Shown piece by piece: positions 1-11,600 of a stretch of DNA of 64,000 bases (the stretch's first letter is position 1; each line of letters opens with the position of its first letter). The notes under the pieces were generated by a model, which did not search any database, was not told the origin of the DNA, and was given only the letters and a program-made list of their open reading frames with translations. The DNA is from Hyalella azteca. Lineage: Eukaryota; Arthropoda; Malacostraca; Amphipoda; Hyalellidae. The translations under genes and the position numbers were made by a program. Where the stretch lies: contig NW_025937516.1 of NCBI RefSeq assembly GCF_000764305.2, positions 1-64,000 of the forward strand, given 5' to 3'.

Positions 1-114
1 TATTGACATTGGTTACTGACATTCTCATCCTATTGACTTTAGCAACGTAATTTAGAATCTAGCAAATTCAATTATCGAGGATATATACACATCAAACTAC
101 TCACCGCTATGAAC

Positions 115-215
115 TATCTGCAAACGTCGACTGCAGCTCCGGGATTCGAACGCAGATTCTCCGCGTCGTAGTTCACGCCTGTACCAGTTGACCGCCCGGA
201 CACCTTACCAGCCTA
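115..215 (-). mobile_element. tRNA-derived SINE head (fragment)
   Basis: Read on the minus strand, this has a B-box-like core, GTTCGAATCCC (minus strand of about 142-152), and an A-box-like stretch, GGTCAACTGGTACAGG (about 179-194), at tRNA-like spacing. The two ends do not pair as an acceptor stem and the T-stem is poor, so it is not a functional tRNA. A pol III-derived SINE head is the best reading. The rest of 1-430 is AT-rich with no gene seen. Confidence 0.5.
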
Positions 216-429
216 GGCTCTGTGAACTACTTAACTATAATACAGAACAAATTACTCGCCATCATCTAGCAAATCGAGGATTAGCTATATTTGTGGTTGA
301 ACTTGATAGATATTATTCATAATGCACTAATTTAAAAAATGAACGAAGTAGCCATTCGTATGATCCCGTCAGTTAGATGTGAGTATTAGAGCTAAATTTG
401 TTTAGTAATTTATCTTATTGCATTGGCTT

Positions 430-690
430 CATGTCATTCGATAGTCGCTTCATGTCCCCCCATGCGCGGCCTGCGTATCTGCTCTGTACAGCTCCCTGCC
501 GGGCAATCCCAAGTACCAGCGCTAAAACAGCGCAGAGTTCCGGCCCTGCCGAGCTGCTAGAATTTTGTCTCTGTATCAGCCATGGCGCAGCGCAGTTTTA
601 GGGATAGATGGCCGGTTATAGTTTCGCGGCTCCATCCTGCTAAAGCGCGACCAGCCCGGCTAAACCCGGCGCCGGTCTCGGCTCAAAATT
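430..690. other. GC-rich island, no gene recognised
   Basis: A stretch clearly richer in G+C and CpG than its surroundings. Short overlapping open frames on the plus strand have no recognisable protein features. It sits where the GC-rich islands at 31145-31770 and 62377-63000 sit relative to the same downstream type I block, but I could not align it to them. A decayed exon or a transposon piece are both possible. Confidence 0.3.
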
Positions 691-1695
691 TTAACTGGGT
701 AATTGTTGTTGATTCAATTTTCCTTCCACTGAAAAGGAAGGTCGCGCTAAAGTTTTGTACAATATACTGTATCACCAATAGAAAGGCCAAACTTACGCAG
801 GGGGAAAGACCTAAATGCCAGACAATGGGGGCTAAAAAACGCGAAAAATTGTCGATTAACAATATCAAGTGGGTAAACCCATAATAATTGATTAGAAAAA
901 GTTTACTTGAAAAATGTGCAGCGATTCAGAGATCCTTTACCCTGAAGTATCAAAGGCGTAGCCCTAAGTATAAAAATATCTGCCGGAAACAGGGACATCG
1001 AACTGTTCAGTGTCAATTAAGATAAACTATCGATATGAATATATAAATTAGTGGTAATTTTTGACTTGCCCAGTCAAGCAATTTTTTTCTCATAAACCAT
1101 CATTAAGTATTAAAAATAGTAGGACTTACATAGGTAAAAATTCACGGGATTAATTTACCATTTATTCAAGTTAAAAATAACATAATTTAAAAATGAATTT
1201 TTTAGGTAGCGGAAATCAATTTATTAGCTTCTTGCCGTCAACATTATCATTTAACCTATCGGGATACCGAGAATTATTATGGTCAATCAGAGCAAACTGT
1301 AAAATGTGCAAATTAAATTACATGATTGATTTGTAATTATGTATATCGCTATATATAAATGGAGAGCTAAATTACAGGGCCAAAAATGAAAAATTGACAA
1401 GTATGTAATTTCCAGCAGTTTTAAACACACACTTCTTCTACGATACAAAGTATGTATACTTTATATCTACACATTTATATATAGGTTTAATTAGCAATCG
1501 CATACAATGAGGTACAATATCAACCACATTGTGTAACTCTATATTGTATGCTATTTATTCTAACGAGAAACATTGGTAGTAAGCAAGATAGATTTCAAAA
1601 TTTTCTCTTAAACTTATGAAGTAAGCTTGTCATTGACTGAAGTACCACTCCGCTGTGCCGGGCGAACTATGAGATCCGAGTCCACATGCAGTCGC
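691..1695. repeat. Type I 3' flank block, copy 1
   Basis: This matches 31835-32855 and 63067-64000 with scattered substitutions and small indels, and more loosely 51505-51950. Shared landmarks are the run starting ttgttgttgattcaattttc and the gcagggggaaagacctaaat stretch. It lies 3' of the type I gene and carries that gene's second exon at its right end. No other gene is visible. Confidence 0.8.
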
Positions 1696-1843
1696 TGAAA
1701 AATTGTGCAAAAACTTCAAATAATTTTTATGACTAATTATTTCATTAAATTTTTGTATATGTCTGTGAGTATAGTCTCAAATCATTTGAACACAAAAACG
1801 GGCAATATTTTTGGATTTTCCAGACGATATTTCAGATACTTAC
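1553..1843 (-). other. Type I gene 1: 3' UTR intron, exon 2, poly(A) signal
   Basis: On the minus strand a donor CGC|GTAAGTAT lies at 1843, 31 nt after the stop codon. A good acceptor, a T-rich tract ending TTTTTCAG, lies at 1695, giving a 149-nt intron inside the 3' UTR. Exon 2 starts CGACTGCATG and is nearly unchanged in the second type I gene. An AATAAA (minus, 1558-1553) is a candidate poly(A) signal. The short stop-to-junction distance would be expected to escape nonsense-mediated decay. Splicing is inferred from motifs and conservation only. Confidence 0.6.
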
Positions 1844-1874
1844 GCGACAAGTTACTTTTTCAAGCCAACTTCAG

Positions 1875-2252
1875 CTAGCCGAATACTCTGCGCCAGAATC
1901 TTCTCACTTCTTTGCCGATCTTCTCTGCTACCTTTACTATGTCGATTCTCACAGGTTTAAGAGTTGTTGTTGTTTGGCCGGGTATGTTGATTGGGGGACG
2001 AAACTCATTGGGAACTTGGTCGTTTCCATCTTCAATAATAGGAACTAGGCCAATTTTCGTCTTCACTTCGCTTCTGATTCCATTTGTTGGAACTGAAGGA
2101 TCGCCTGAAATTTCTTGACTTGTAGACTCGGCAGATGAATCTTCCTGAGAGTCCGTTAAAGTGAGTTGACCATCTCCGAATTTCAGGGGCTGTGCGAGAA
2201 TCGTATTAGCGACCATTGCAGCAAGTAAGAAGAAGATGATGTTTTTTGCCAT
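1875..2252 (-). CDS. Secreted cationic-tail peptide precursor, type I copy 1
   Basis: A 125-residue single-exon ORF, family not recognised by name. Residues 1-20 form a signal peptide (MAK, a hydrophobic core, then A-M-V) with cleavage expected in LA|QP. Residues 21-80 are acidic and Ser/Thr/Glu-rich. A proline/threonine stretch (about 88-100) precedes a basic amphipathic end, KIGKEVRRFWRRVFG. The final Gly just before the stop could serve as an amide donor. The start is set by homology with the other copies, all beginning MA[KN], and by a TATA box about 100 nt upstream. Compared with copy 2 (33038-33415), the middle differs (residues about 83-104) while both ends are kept. A secreted, processed antimicrobial-like or venom-like peptide is my inference; a salivary or reproductive secreted protein is equally open. 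Confidence 0.75.
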   Translation of the reverse strand: MAKNIIFFLLAAMVANTILAQPLKFGDGQLTLTDSQEDSSAESTSQEISGDPSVPTNGIRSEVKTKIGLVPIIEDGNDQVPNEFRPPINIPGQTTTTLKPVRIDIVKVAEKIGKEVRRFWRRVFG

Positions 2253-2309
2253 CTCAATAATCTGACGAAGAGTTGAAATTGAGGAATGTTCTTGTAGTAA
2301 ACCCTATAA

Positions 2310-2445
2310 GTTTGCTACCGTGATGTTCGGAACAGATCTGCGAGGCCTCTATATAATGTTTCGGCTTATATAGCTAATGTTTCAGCGTATGTAACCATGC
2401 TATGCATTCTAGCGCGCGTTTATTGGGCACTTGACCCTAATCTTG
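2310..2445 (-). promoter_or_regulatory. Type I promoter, copy 1
   Basis: A minus-strand TATA box (TATATAG core, about 2349-2356) lies about 100 nt upstream of the ATG. About 70 nt further upstream lies ATTAGGGTCAAGTGCCC (minus strand of 2425-2441), which resembles AATAGGGTCAAATGTGCC upstream of the type III genes. AGGGTCA is a nuclear-receptor-type half site; no binding has been shown. The same arrangement recurs upstream of the second type I gene. Confidence 0.6.
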
Positions 2446-2459
2446 AATTGTATTCAGAG

Positions 2460-3510
2460 AAATACTCTGAACTGGCTCACTTATTTTCTTGATGATTTTA
2501 CCATCCCCGTTTTGAGTTACGAAGAAATAAATATTAAATTCAGCATGACCTGATCGGCGAATTGATAATTTTCTACTGCAGCAACAAATTGCAATTGCTG
2601 CTCCAGCTAGAACGGGCGTAAAAACACCAGAAAACGAGCGTAAGATATCAAATATATTTTCAAAAAATAAAATAAGATTATAGCAATAATCTTACCGTTA
2701 CATATATCTGAAAAATATAAATGAGGAAGCCTCGAAATAAAGGGATATGGAATAACAGGATTTTCAAATTTCTGCGAGTATAAAAATAATTATCAATCCC
2801 ACATAAAGTTAGTTTTCCGCAGAAATTGTGACATAATTCCCAAAAATTAAAAATCTAAAATCTAATCTTTATTGCGCCATGATTATTTCTGTTATTAGAC
2901 GTGATGAGACATCATTATGAGCCTTAAAAAACTTTTGAATAAAATGGCTGTTGTTTCTACGAAGGAAATTAATTTTTCTCACTGCAATCAGCGTGACATT
3001 ATAATCACAATATTATGGTCTAGTGTCGAATATAAATTTCATAGAAGCTTCAAGTCCCGAAAAATATTGGAGCGTGAAGCATGGAAGGTCACATGCGTTT
3101 CTAATATATTGATAATTCGCTGAAGAAATGTTGGCTTGAACTTTCAAGGTCTAAATAACCTCAAATGACACACCATGTAACTAAAACCTTGATGGTAGGG
3201 ATAAAGCCACAGCATTTAATTGTACCCATACCAATATAGCAGTTTGGCAATACTGTTAACGTGTTGCTCATTATATGCACAATCAAAAAATGTCCAACTT
3301 GAATCCATATTGAGGTGTACGTAGTACTCTTGTAGCACCATTGGGAAAACTTATAATACATCAATAACATATAACCGTAATTTCCATATAAAATTTACCT
3401 TAACCTTCCATAAAATTACCTTCCGTGAATTCTGAATTGAAATCGAAATGAACAAAACTAAAACAACAAACAAATTACAATTTCTCACGACCAGAGTACC
3501 TTGACTTAAA
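2460..3510. repeat. Upstream flank of type I unit, joining block P
   Basis: This is a diverged copy of 33640-34695, also found from 51958 onward. From about 3127 it continues into the start of block P, as at 24605, 34267 and 52367. No conserved ORF is present; the short open frames are not kept between copies. Confidence 0.7.
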
Positions 3511-3530
3511 GGTGAAAAATACTTGTGTCT

Positions 3531-3622
3531 TTACTTTAATATACTTTACTTTATACTTTACTTTATACTTTATATATACTTTACTAATACTTTACTAATA
3601 CTTACTAATACTTTACTTTAAA
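3531..3622. repeat. TACTTTA microsatellite
   Basis: Imperfect repeats of tactttac/tactttata and tactaat units. The equivalent places in the other P copies (25020, 34690) lack the expansion. Confidence 0.85.
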
Positions 3623-3639
3623 GGTGAAAAATACACCGT

Positions 3640-4974
3640 GAGACACAATCTATTGATTGATTTTCTTCAATAACTAGAAACTATTCACTTCCAACGTCTT
3701 TCATCAAATTATAATCATTTGTACCATAAACTAGAAAAATTCGATTGTCCTTGGCCCAGTCGACTTGGTCGACCTAATCTTCAGCTATGAAAGTTCAAGC
3801 ATTTCTTCGGCGAATTATCCAAGTTGTGTAGAGAAGCACTTGACGCCTATCATTTAATAATCTAAATTTTCTCTTGGAATATCACATGCAAAATGTGGAA
3901 CAGCATAAGTGGGGAATTTAAGTGTGAAGTGGCATCTAAGAACACTTGACTCAAATAAAGTGATTAATCAAATTTGTTTTATTTTTAGACGAAAAGACCC
4001 ATTGATATAATGTACGCGTGAATTGGTATATGGCCACTCTGCTCAAATAAAGTGATATTTTTATGAGAAAAGACTTATTGAAGTGATGTATCTGTTAAAT
4101 TGCACAAGTCACTCGTGACCAAAATGAAATGATACATAAAATTTGTAGTATTTATATAAGAAAATCCGCACTGGCATAATGCACGTAAGCTGCCCAAATT
4201 TACAAAATGAAGACACTTGTGATCGCCATACCATTATATAGAACAATAACGAACAATAACGATGTTGTGTCGTGTCAGGAACCAAAATTATTATTCATGA
4301 TCTAATTTCTTATTTAGATGAATCGTATAAATGAACCTAAAACTCCAAATTCTTTGGAAGAGATTTCTTATCTTAATAACTGAGTTTGCTGTCAACTCGG
4401 AATGATCCGTTTTCATGAGGAAATTTCCGCTATAAGAAATGAATTTTAATACATTGAATTCATTTTTGTTTAGTAACATATGCTATCAGTTGAATTTTCC
4501 GACTTGCCAGACTCCTTATCCCGCGATGGCACAAACCAGACTTCGGTTTTGGTTGAATTTTGTGGTATCGTCTTTGACTCGGCTTGCTTTTATTGTTATT
4601 TCGGTGGCTTGGCTTGAGGACGTTCCTACTTGTGATTATTTTCATTTAACAAATCTGGCCGAGGTAGGCGATCGCCTACTTATAAAGAGATTTTAAGTTT
4701 AACTAGTAAGTTTAATTTCAACAGTCGCCTCTATATTGATGGTTTTCTCATCGAAAGCGGATACGGTTGAATGCATTTCTGTTATAGAAGAGGTCCGAGG
4801 CTTTACCCGCGAAAGTATTCCTGTAGATTATTGTGGAACGTGAACAAATTACGGAATGAGGAGATTATATATAATTGATGCTCTTGATACAGAGCACCCT
4901 TAATAGGGCTATTCGTATCATATAGACTCCACAATGTGGGAAATGCAGAACTTTGATCGTTTCTACCAACATTT
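3640..4974. repeat. Block P remnant
   Basis: It resembles 25050-28140 and 52750-55930 but has internal losses. The 4550-4900 part also resembles the inverted segment at 30170-30550. It ends abruptly at about 4974 inside the stretch that elsewhere leads into a type III promoter. No gene is seen. Confidence 0.65.
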
Positions 4975-5640
4975 GAGATCCAATTTATAATGAATAACGT
5001 AACGACTGTCTCTCCAGTTTTCGAGGCTTGCCATTGTTGACCAGGGGCCATACTTTCAAAACTCACTAAGTGAACGTAAAAACTTAAGCTCTATTTTCTT
5101 GTCGATGATTGGTGGATTTGGCTTGAAAGGCCGTCTATGATTGGCTGATGAACTTCCGATCTCTTAACTTTTTTTGAAAGCATAGACCCTGAGCACAACA
5201 TGCGTGGTTCAGTCGAAAATGTGTATTCTGAACGGTGGCCACGACAACCGATATTTTCTGGACATTTTCCTTAGTGGATTACACGATCGACGCGGTTCAT
5301 TCCGCTAGGAAATGTTAAGCTGAAAGCATAAACTTTTTGACTTCGGTTCAAAGGCTATACTGCCACATTGACAAAAATTAATATTGATTTAAACTTTGCT
5401 CATTGAGTTTTAATAAAGATTATTTAAGTTTAACAGACATATTCTGCTCTGTTTTCAAGGAATATAAACTGAATTTTACAGTAGAATAATTAGACTTTTT
5501 CATATGCTTTACAGTATACTTAAGTTATTCAAGAACTGCAAAATCTGCTGCCCAGGTGTCTGCAAAATGGTTTAGTAATCATGATAGTTCCATCGCATGT
5601 CATCATGATTAATGATATACAACTCTCAACTTAGTTGAAA
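4975..5640. repeat. Block R, copy 1
   Basis: It matches 21670-22300 in the same orientation, and 35760-36430 and 44600-45360 in reverse. It normally lies beyond the 3' end of a type III gene but here is fused directly to P, so the intervening type III gene is missing. A short foldback element sits inside it at 5043-5190. Confidence 0.7.
5043..5190 (+). mobile_element. Small TIR element (MITE-like), copy A
   Basis: About 148 bp between near-inverted ends: AGGGGCCATACTTTCAAAA on the left and, read inward on the other strand, AGGGTCTATGCTTTCAAAA on the right. It has no coding capacity. The block R copies at 21730 and 36330 lack it, so it is an insertion. A second copy, at the same target, is at 45115-45260. 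The superfamily is unknown. Confidence 0.7.
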
Positions 5641-6270
5641 AGATAATGCGTATACAGGATTGAAATGATTCTAAACATATATATTGATTTTTTTGCCGAT
5701 ATATTCATCAACCATCACTTGAATAGGAGAACAGAAAACAGGGAAAATTGAGTTTGCAGTTTTTGCCTCAAGTTTTGGACCGTTTTAGGTTTAAAAGCAA
5801 GCTTCTTGCAGTGCTATGGCATTAATTGCAGATGGATCACGCGCTGAAATAATAAGTCAACGCGGTTTTTGGAATTTTGTTAAAGCTGTTTAAAGTCTAC
5901 AGCAGATATTTTTTACTCTTAATTAGATGTCTGTTGGATCATGTTGCACTAGCAAAATTAGGAACCATGATGAGTCTAAAGATATTCGTATCCTATCCAA
6001 AAGACTCCTATTAAATTTCGACAGGCCAATTAAGCAGATACTGAATTTATGGATAGCGATTTAAAATATTACTCCAAAATCACGGAAATTTACTTATGTT
6101 GAACATCAACATCAGGATTTATGGCATGGACCAGAAAAATCCTAGAGACAACCTGCTGAACGAACGATAGTTAGCGGGCGATGGACTGTGGATTCAGAAT
6201 TCGATATTATTGAAGCTGCGATGCTACCACTAAAATAAGCGTTAATCGTATAGCCCGCCATGTTCGTATA
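5640..6270. other. Gene-free AT-rich DNA
   Basis: No open frame of note, no RNA gene and no clear match to the duplicated blocks. Confidence 0.5.
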
Positions 6271-6273
6271 GAG

Positions 6274-6661
6274 TTTCGATATGACTGTGAGTCATATTTG
6301 AAATTATTAGAATTTGAAATTAGTTTTATTAGACTTTCGATATGACTGTAAGTCAAATTTGAAATTATTAGAATTTGAAATTATAGTATTATTAGGCTTT
6401 CGATATGACTGTAAGTCAAAATTGAAATTATTAGAATTTGAAATTAGTATTATTAGACTTTCGATATGACTGTAAGTCAAATTTGAAATTATTAGATTTT
6501 GAAATTATAGTATTATTAGGCTTTCGATATGACTGTAAGCCATATTTGAAATTATTAGTGTTTTAAATTAGTATTATTAGACTTTCGATTTGACTGTAAG
6601 TCAAATTTGAAATTATTAGAATTTGAAATTAGTATTATCAGAGTTTCGATATGACTGTAAG
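6274..6661 (+). repeat. 61/63-bp tandem repeat with alternating unit length
   Basis: Units beginning TTTCGATATGACTG start at 6274, 6335, 6398, 6459, 6522, 6583 and 6644, giving spacings of 61, 63, 61, 63, 61 and 61. The long form carries attatagtattattaggc and the short form attagtattattagac, so the array is partly a 124-bp dimer repeat. It is not coding. Confidence 0.95.
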
Positions 6662-6669
6662 TCTTTTTA

Positions 6670-7640
6670 AGTCTTGAAATCGAATGAACCATTATTCACT
6701 TCATGAAAACGAAGTGATGTTTCAAAACAGTGTTTCTGAACAAGGAAAGGATGAAACGGAGTAATCAATCTGTATGGTGTCTATGCATCATAAAGAGATA
6801 ATACCTGAGACATTGTTTATAAATTACTCCCCTATAGTATTAGCATTGTATAGAAAAATAACTGTCCTCAATTAAAATACGAAACAAGACTTTGGCCAAA
6901 GTTAACTTTTCCATCTATGTAGTTTTAGAGCAGCGGGAGGAACATTTCAAAATTACTTTTATTTCATGAATTTTAAAATGAAATTGTGTATGAGACTACA
7001 TCAACAATTTAGAGTTTAGTGCGGTTATTTTTCTGTGACTCGGAATTTAAAATAATCCCCATTAAATCGACGTTCACATTGAGAAGAGATCCTTTATTTC
7101 CACGAGTTAACCGAAAGCATTGCCGATGAAACGCTATAACACGATCGTACATCAAAGAATGTTGTAACTTCATGAAAAAGTAAATTTTTTTGAATGAATA
7201 TTATATAATAATTTTCATAAAAAAGTTAAATATTATCAGATTATTTACATTTATTTCTGTCATCAAGTGAAAGATTCGAGGGAAAAGGCAAAGAAGTAGT
7301 GCGACTTACATCTTTTTAATTAATTTTCAGCTACTGTTCTGCTCATTATGTGTCATTACATACATTTAATGAAGTAAATAAGTAGTGTATATTTTCTTCT
7401 GACCGCTCATTTAGTGTTTGGCGCTCGGATTTGGTGTTAAACGAAGCTTCAAACAATCAAATATCTAACTCCTCGCTTCCGTCTTATCTCCGTTGTTAAG
7501 TCCCACTTGTCGCCACCATTTTTACAGGTCAATTTTGTTTGAGTACGACGAAACAAATATTCCCTTCCACGATGATAATGCAGGTACTTGAACATGAAGA
7601 TAATTCGCACAATAAACTCGCTTGCGGCAGTTCAATTCAT
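6670..7640. other. Gene-free DNA upstream of the type II gene
   Basis: AT-rich single-copy-looking sequence. I see no gene, RNA gene or match to the duplicated blocks. Confidence 0.5.
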
Positions 7641-7644
7641 CAGG

Positions 7645-7745
7645 GGCTATATAAGCCAGGTCACCGACATTAGGTCTCATACGAGACACCACAGAGTCAT
7701 TCCAAACATCTCTGTCGCATTTTCAAACATCGTACCATCTTAATG
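7645..7745 (+). promoter_or_regulatory. Type II promoter and 5' UTR
   Basis: TATATAAG at 7648-7655 lies about 95 nt before the chosen ATG, a layout like that of the type I and III genes. Transcription would start about 30 nt downstream, near the tctcatacg stretch at 7676. The GGGTCAA-like element of types I and III is not evident here. Confidence 0.65.
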
Positions 7746-8204
7746 ATGGCAAATAACTTCATCTTTATATTCTTCCTGGCCATGGGATTCCATTTGCTTC
7801 TCGCACTACCAGAGAACTATGGAAACAAAGAAATTACTTTCACTAATGAGGTGAAAATTAAGGCTCCCTCGTTAACCAGTCAAAAAATCAATACAACGAG
7901 TTCTGAAGTTCATTCAACGGAAGATGGAAACGTTACCGACACAACAAGCGTTGTTTCAAGCACTGGAGATGAAAATGAAGTAGACGCCACAACTAGCCCT
8001 TTTCCAGCAAGTGAAAATGGAAACGGAGTTGGAACGACCAGCCTTTTCTCAACAATTCAAGAAACTTCAATGGAACCTTCAACAACGGAAACTTCAACAA
8101 CGGAATCTTCAACAACTACAACGACTCCAACAACTACAACTGCGACTCCGAGACCAAAATGGTATAAACGAGTCTGGAGGAAAGTTAAAAAATGGTTTGG
8201 CTGA
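7746..8204 (+). CDS. Secreted Thr-rich cationic-tail peptide precursor, type II
   Basis: A 152-residue ORF. An ATG three bases earlier (7743) is in frame, but the second ATG gives MANNFIF, matching the MAK starts of types I and III. Residues 1-20 are a signal peptide with cleavage in LA|LP; A12-M13, L19-A20 and P22 fall exactly as in the other types. Residues 45-95 hold three loose repeats of about 16 residues (EDGN/DENE/ENGN followed by TTS). Residues 100-135 are a Thr/Ser-rich, mucin-like linker likely to be O-glycosylated. The end, RPKWYKRVWRKVKKWFG, is strongly basic and aromatic and finishes in Gly. N-glycosylation sequons NTT and NVT are present. It is the only type II copy here. A membrane-active amidated peptide released from a glycosylated precursor is inference; a glycosylated secreted protein of other use is possible. 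Confidence 0.75.
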   Translation: MANNFIFIFFLAMGFHLLLALPENYGNKEITFTNEVKIKAPSLTSQKINTTSSEVHSTEDGNVTDTTSVVSSTGDENEVDATTSPFPASENGNGVGTTSLFSTIQETSMEPSTTETSTTESSTTTTTPTTTTATPRPKWYKRVWRKVKKWFG

Positions 8205-8644
8205 AACGTTCATAAACTGAAATGTAGCCTAAAAACTGAGGAGGGTGGAAATTAATTTCCCAGTAAGATAACTCCCCCGTTATTGGTTTAGTTGGTGATA
8301 GAAAACTATCTTTGGCTCTTCTTCATTCAAATGGCATCAATGTAAATTAAAATGCTGCGTACGTACTGCTTTAAAATAACATTAAATTTGCTGTACCTAT
8401 GGAATGAAAAATTCTTGAATTAATGAGCTGAAAAAATATTGGCTGACGTACACATGGCTTGAAAAAAAAACTTCTCGGCTAATCTTACTCCAAAATCTAT
8501 TTGCCGCCTTCTAGGAGCCATACTGGCGAGTCAAGCCGGAAAAATATTATGTTTACGTGCTCCTGCATTTTAAAAATATGATTTACCGCATTTATAATTT
8601 GACTGGTTACAACGCTATACTTTGTTCATGTGCATAGCAATAAA
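8205..8644 (+). other. Type II 3' UTR with candidate poly(A) signal
   Basis: A weak donor, CCA|GTAAGATA, lies at 8263, 59 nt after the stop. AATAAA at 8639-8644 is a candidate poly(A) signal. No acceptor could be chosen with confidence, so the 3' UTR intron seen in types I and III is unproven here. Confidence 0.35.
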
Positions 8645-8649
8645 GTTGG

Positions 8650-11600
8650 AATTATGAGTTCATCCTTAACCCCCAAAAATTCCAAATGTGGATTTCCAAA
8701 TGTGGGAAGAAACAGACCCGACAAGTTTCACAAGTGAAGAAGAGGTTTTATTTATTGTATATTGTTAATCAATTTATATTCACATCAACTTCTGCCAGAA
8801 TGCAGTTATCGATTTGATTTTTTTTGCTTGCAATCAGACTACTTTCTTGATTGCAAGGAAGTAGTCTCCTAGGTTCTCAGAAAATTCCATAGATTCAAAT
8901 TTAAATATTGAGTAGTTCATATTAACTTCTCTTCGTGTTGAAAATTTTATAATATCTCAAATCAGGTAATTTTTACTATAAACATCAGTGTCGCTGCACT
9001 TTTGAAAAATTGTATTTCCAATCGAATCCATAATAATCTCTATTAACCAGGGAAAACCGTTTGAGCTCTTTCATTTAAGTTCAAGCATCACATGATAGTT
9101 GATTACAAGCTCTTCGATACTAATTAAAAAAATATTTAAAATTTTGTTTGTTATTACATTGTTCCTTAGCATCGAAAACTTTCACAGACATGCTACAAAC
9201 CATCTTCACTTTTTTACCGTTTGAAAAACTGATGAAGCATTCGAATACCGATGAACAATACAATTCTATCGCAGAGTGTCATGGACTAGTAAAATGTCTA
9301 AGATTAGACATTTTACAAGATTGGCATTAGATTGACATTAGACAAGATTAGAAAAATTCGACGGTGAGCAATCACCGATGATGTCCCAATTAGTTTTTCT
9401 TGCATAAATTAATTGCCGCCGTCACGTTTTCAAGTTCATATCTCAAATAATCACATAGCTTGAGAAGTAAATGCTGGAACAATTTCAGTATTTTGTCAAA
9501 CCTATTAATTTTTATATTATGAGAAAATCTGTTTATTTATGAAAATTTGAAATAAAGGTATTAATTTTATTACATAGAAAATCACTAGCTATTAGAGATG
9601 TCACTTTTAAAACCAAATTTTTGCATCTATGAAATTCCATCAGCTCCAAGAGTTAAAAATGTAAACCGTGGTGACATCCATGTGAGGTTGCGCACAAGCC
9701 CATTAATTGAATAAAAAAACCGCAGCGGCACTGGTTAACCAGCTCACAAATTCCAGGTTCCACCTGAAATTTCTCCATGGATCGGTTCAAAGTTCATTTT
9801 ATCCGAGTAATCGTACCCTTTCGTGATCATTTGAAAAATCCTCGGGAATTCCTAAACGATTTTTCAATTTCAAGTAATTTTGCGTCAGCAGTAAACATTT
9901 TTACAAGAAGCGGGTTCAAACAAATTTTTCCATTTGAATGAACCGTTCAACGATATACCAAATGGCATATCTCTAATGTACATACAAATTAAAAGGGCAT
10001 ATAATGAGAAAGATCTTATTAATTATGGTATATATTTTTAATTATTAGTGTGCTCTCCTCAGGTTTCTGTTAAATTTTGCGTGCAATTCATAACTCTTAC
10101 ACTCAGTAATATTCAATACCATGCGGCAATTTTATTATTTGAGTGCAAATTTATAACGTGACGATTTTTCTATAAAATGAAAATATTCCGTCAAAATATA
10201 AATTTTATTTAAGCTAATTTCGAAATGAAGTCCACCGTAAGAAAAAGTGAAAATAGCCAATCCATTCTTTGCCACAATTTAGAACCAATTGAGAACAATT
10301 TTCTCTGAAGTGCGTTTGGACAATTCTGAAATTGAATATGTAAACTCTATTTAAATGCGTTTTTAATTGAAATTTACCCATTAAACCGGCAATATTTTAT
10401 TGAATTAGAGTGCTTCTAAACATTAACTCGCATATCTTAATAAACGTCCAGTGATATTTTCAATTTTCTTACCAGAATCGTATGACTTCTTTGATGCGTT
10501 GATCGCTTGTAAATTTCTCTTCTTTATCAGTTATTTAGTTAAATGTTCTCTGTGTTAAAAAATTGCAGGCTCAAGCTTATGTATGTACTCGGCAAATCCA
10601 TATAATTGAATAGCTCTGTTGTGGTTTGCAAAAATTCTCTGTCACAAGAGAACTAAAATTTTTTAATTTTTCCTGAAGATAAGAGAAAATTTGTAAAATC
10701 TTTGGGTAACTTAGTCCAAGCAAGTCCGGGTTACTCTAGTAAAGATTTAGATGTTCGCCTAAAGGTTCTGTTAGCTTTCGAACTTCATGATCCGTAAACC
10801 AAATATAACGACAAAACTAAGCAGAGTAAATAAGCGATTTCCATGTAAGTGAAACATATATATTTAATTCTACTGCTACTATAGTACAACGACTGAATAA
10901 TATGAAAATTTTATTATTTGAGCATTTTCATTCTCCTTTTCCTTCCCTAATACGATATTTTGTTTTGTTTGAAAAACTATAAGAAAAATAGTTCTTAAAA
11001 AATTGCGCTCTAAAAAGAGAGCAAATACGACGTTAAAAGTTAAGCATGCGCAGCTTGTTGCTACTATTCTTATAGAAATCTGATTGAATTTGCAGAGTGT
11101 TTATTTCAGATATTTATTGTATTCAGTTTTTTAAATTTTGCATCTCAGAGTAAGTTTAGTCAGCATAAAAATTATTGAAGTGGTAATTTTCATTTATAGA
11201 AATTTTACGTTTTCTATGGCACAGTATCTTTAAATTCGATGAAAATGGAAAGTCGGGAGAGCAACAAATAGTATTAGGTGGTGGTGACGGGTTATAGGTG
11301 CAGAGATGACCTCACTTCAGGCCAGCCGTTGCACCTGGACATGGCAGAGGTTGATGAAGTTTCTAGATTGTTTTCTTCACTTTAGGAATATTAGTAAGTG
11401 CCATAATAAATTCAAAATTGTGAACAGGTTGTATAAGAAGAATAAATTTTTGTGAGAAGTGAGAACTACATATAAATAAAGGATGAATACGAATGAATGA
11501 CCCGTACCACTGTAGACTATTTCAGGTTCTGAATGACAACTGAAGTTAATCACAGGAACGCGATGTTGAAATTAAGCTGGACTTGGCTCACGAGCATCGC

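Noticed and set aside
115..215. Possible tRNA gene on the minus strand
   Set aside because: A- and B-box-like motifs are present but no acceptor stem forms and the T-stem mispairs; kept only as a SINE head.
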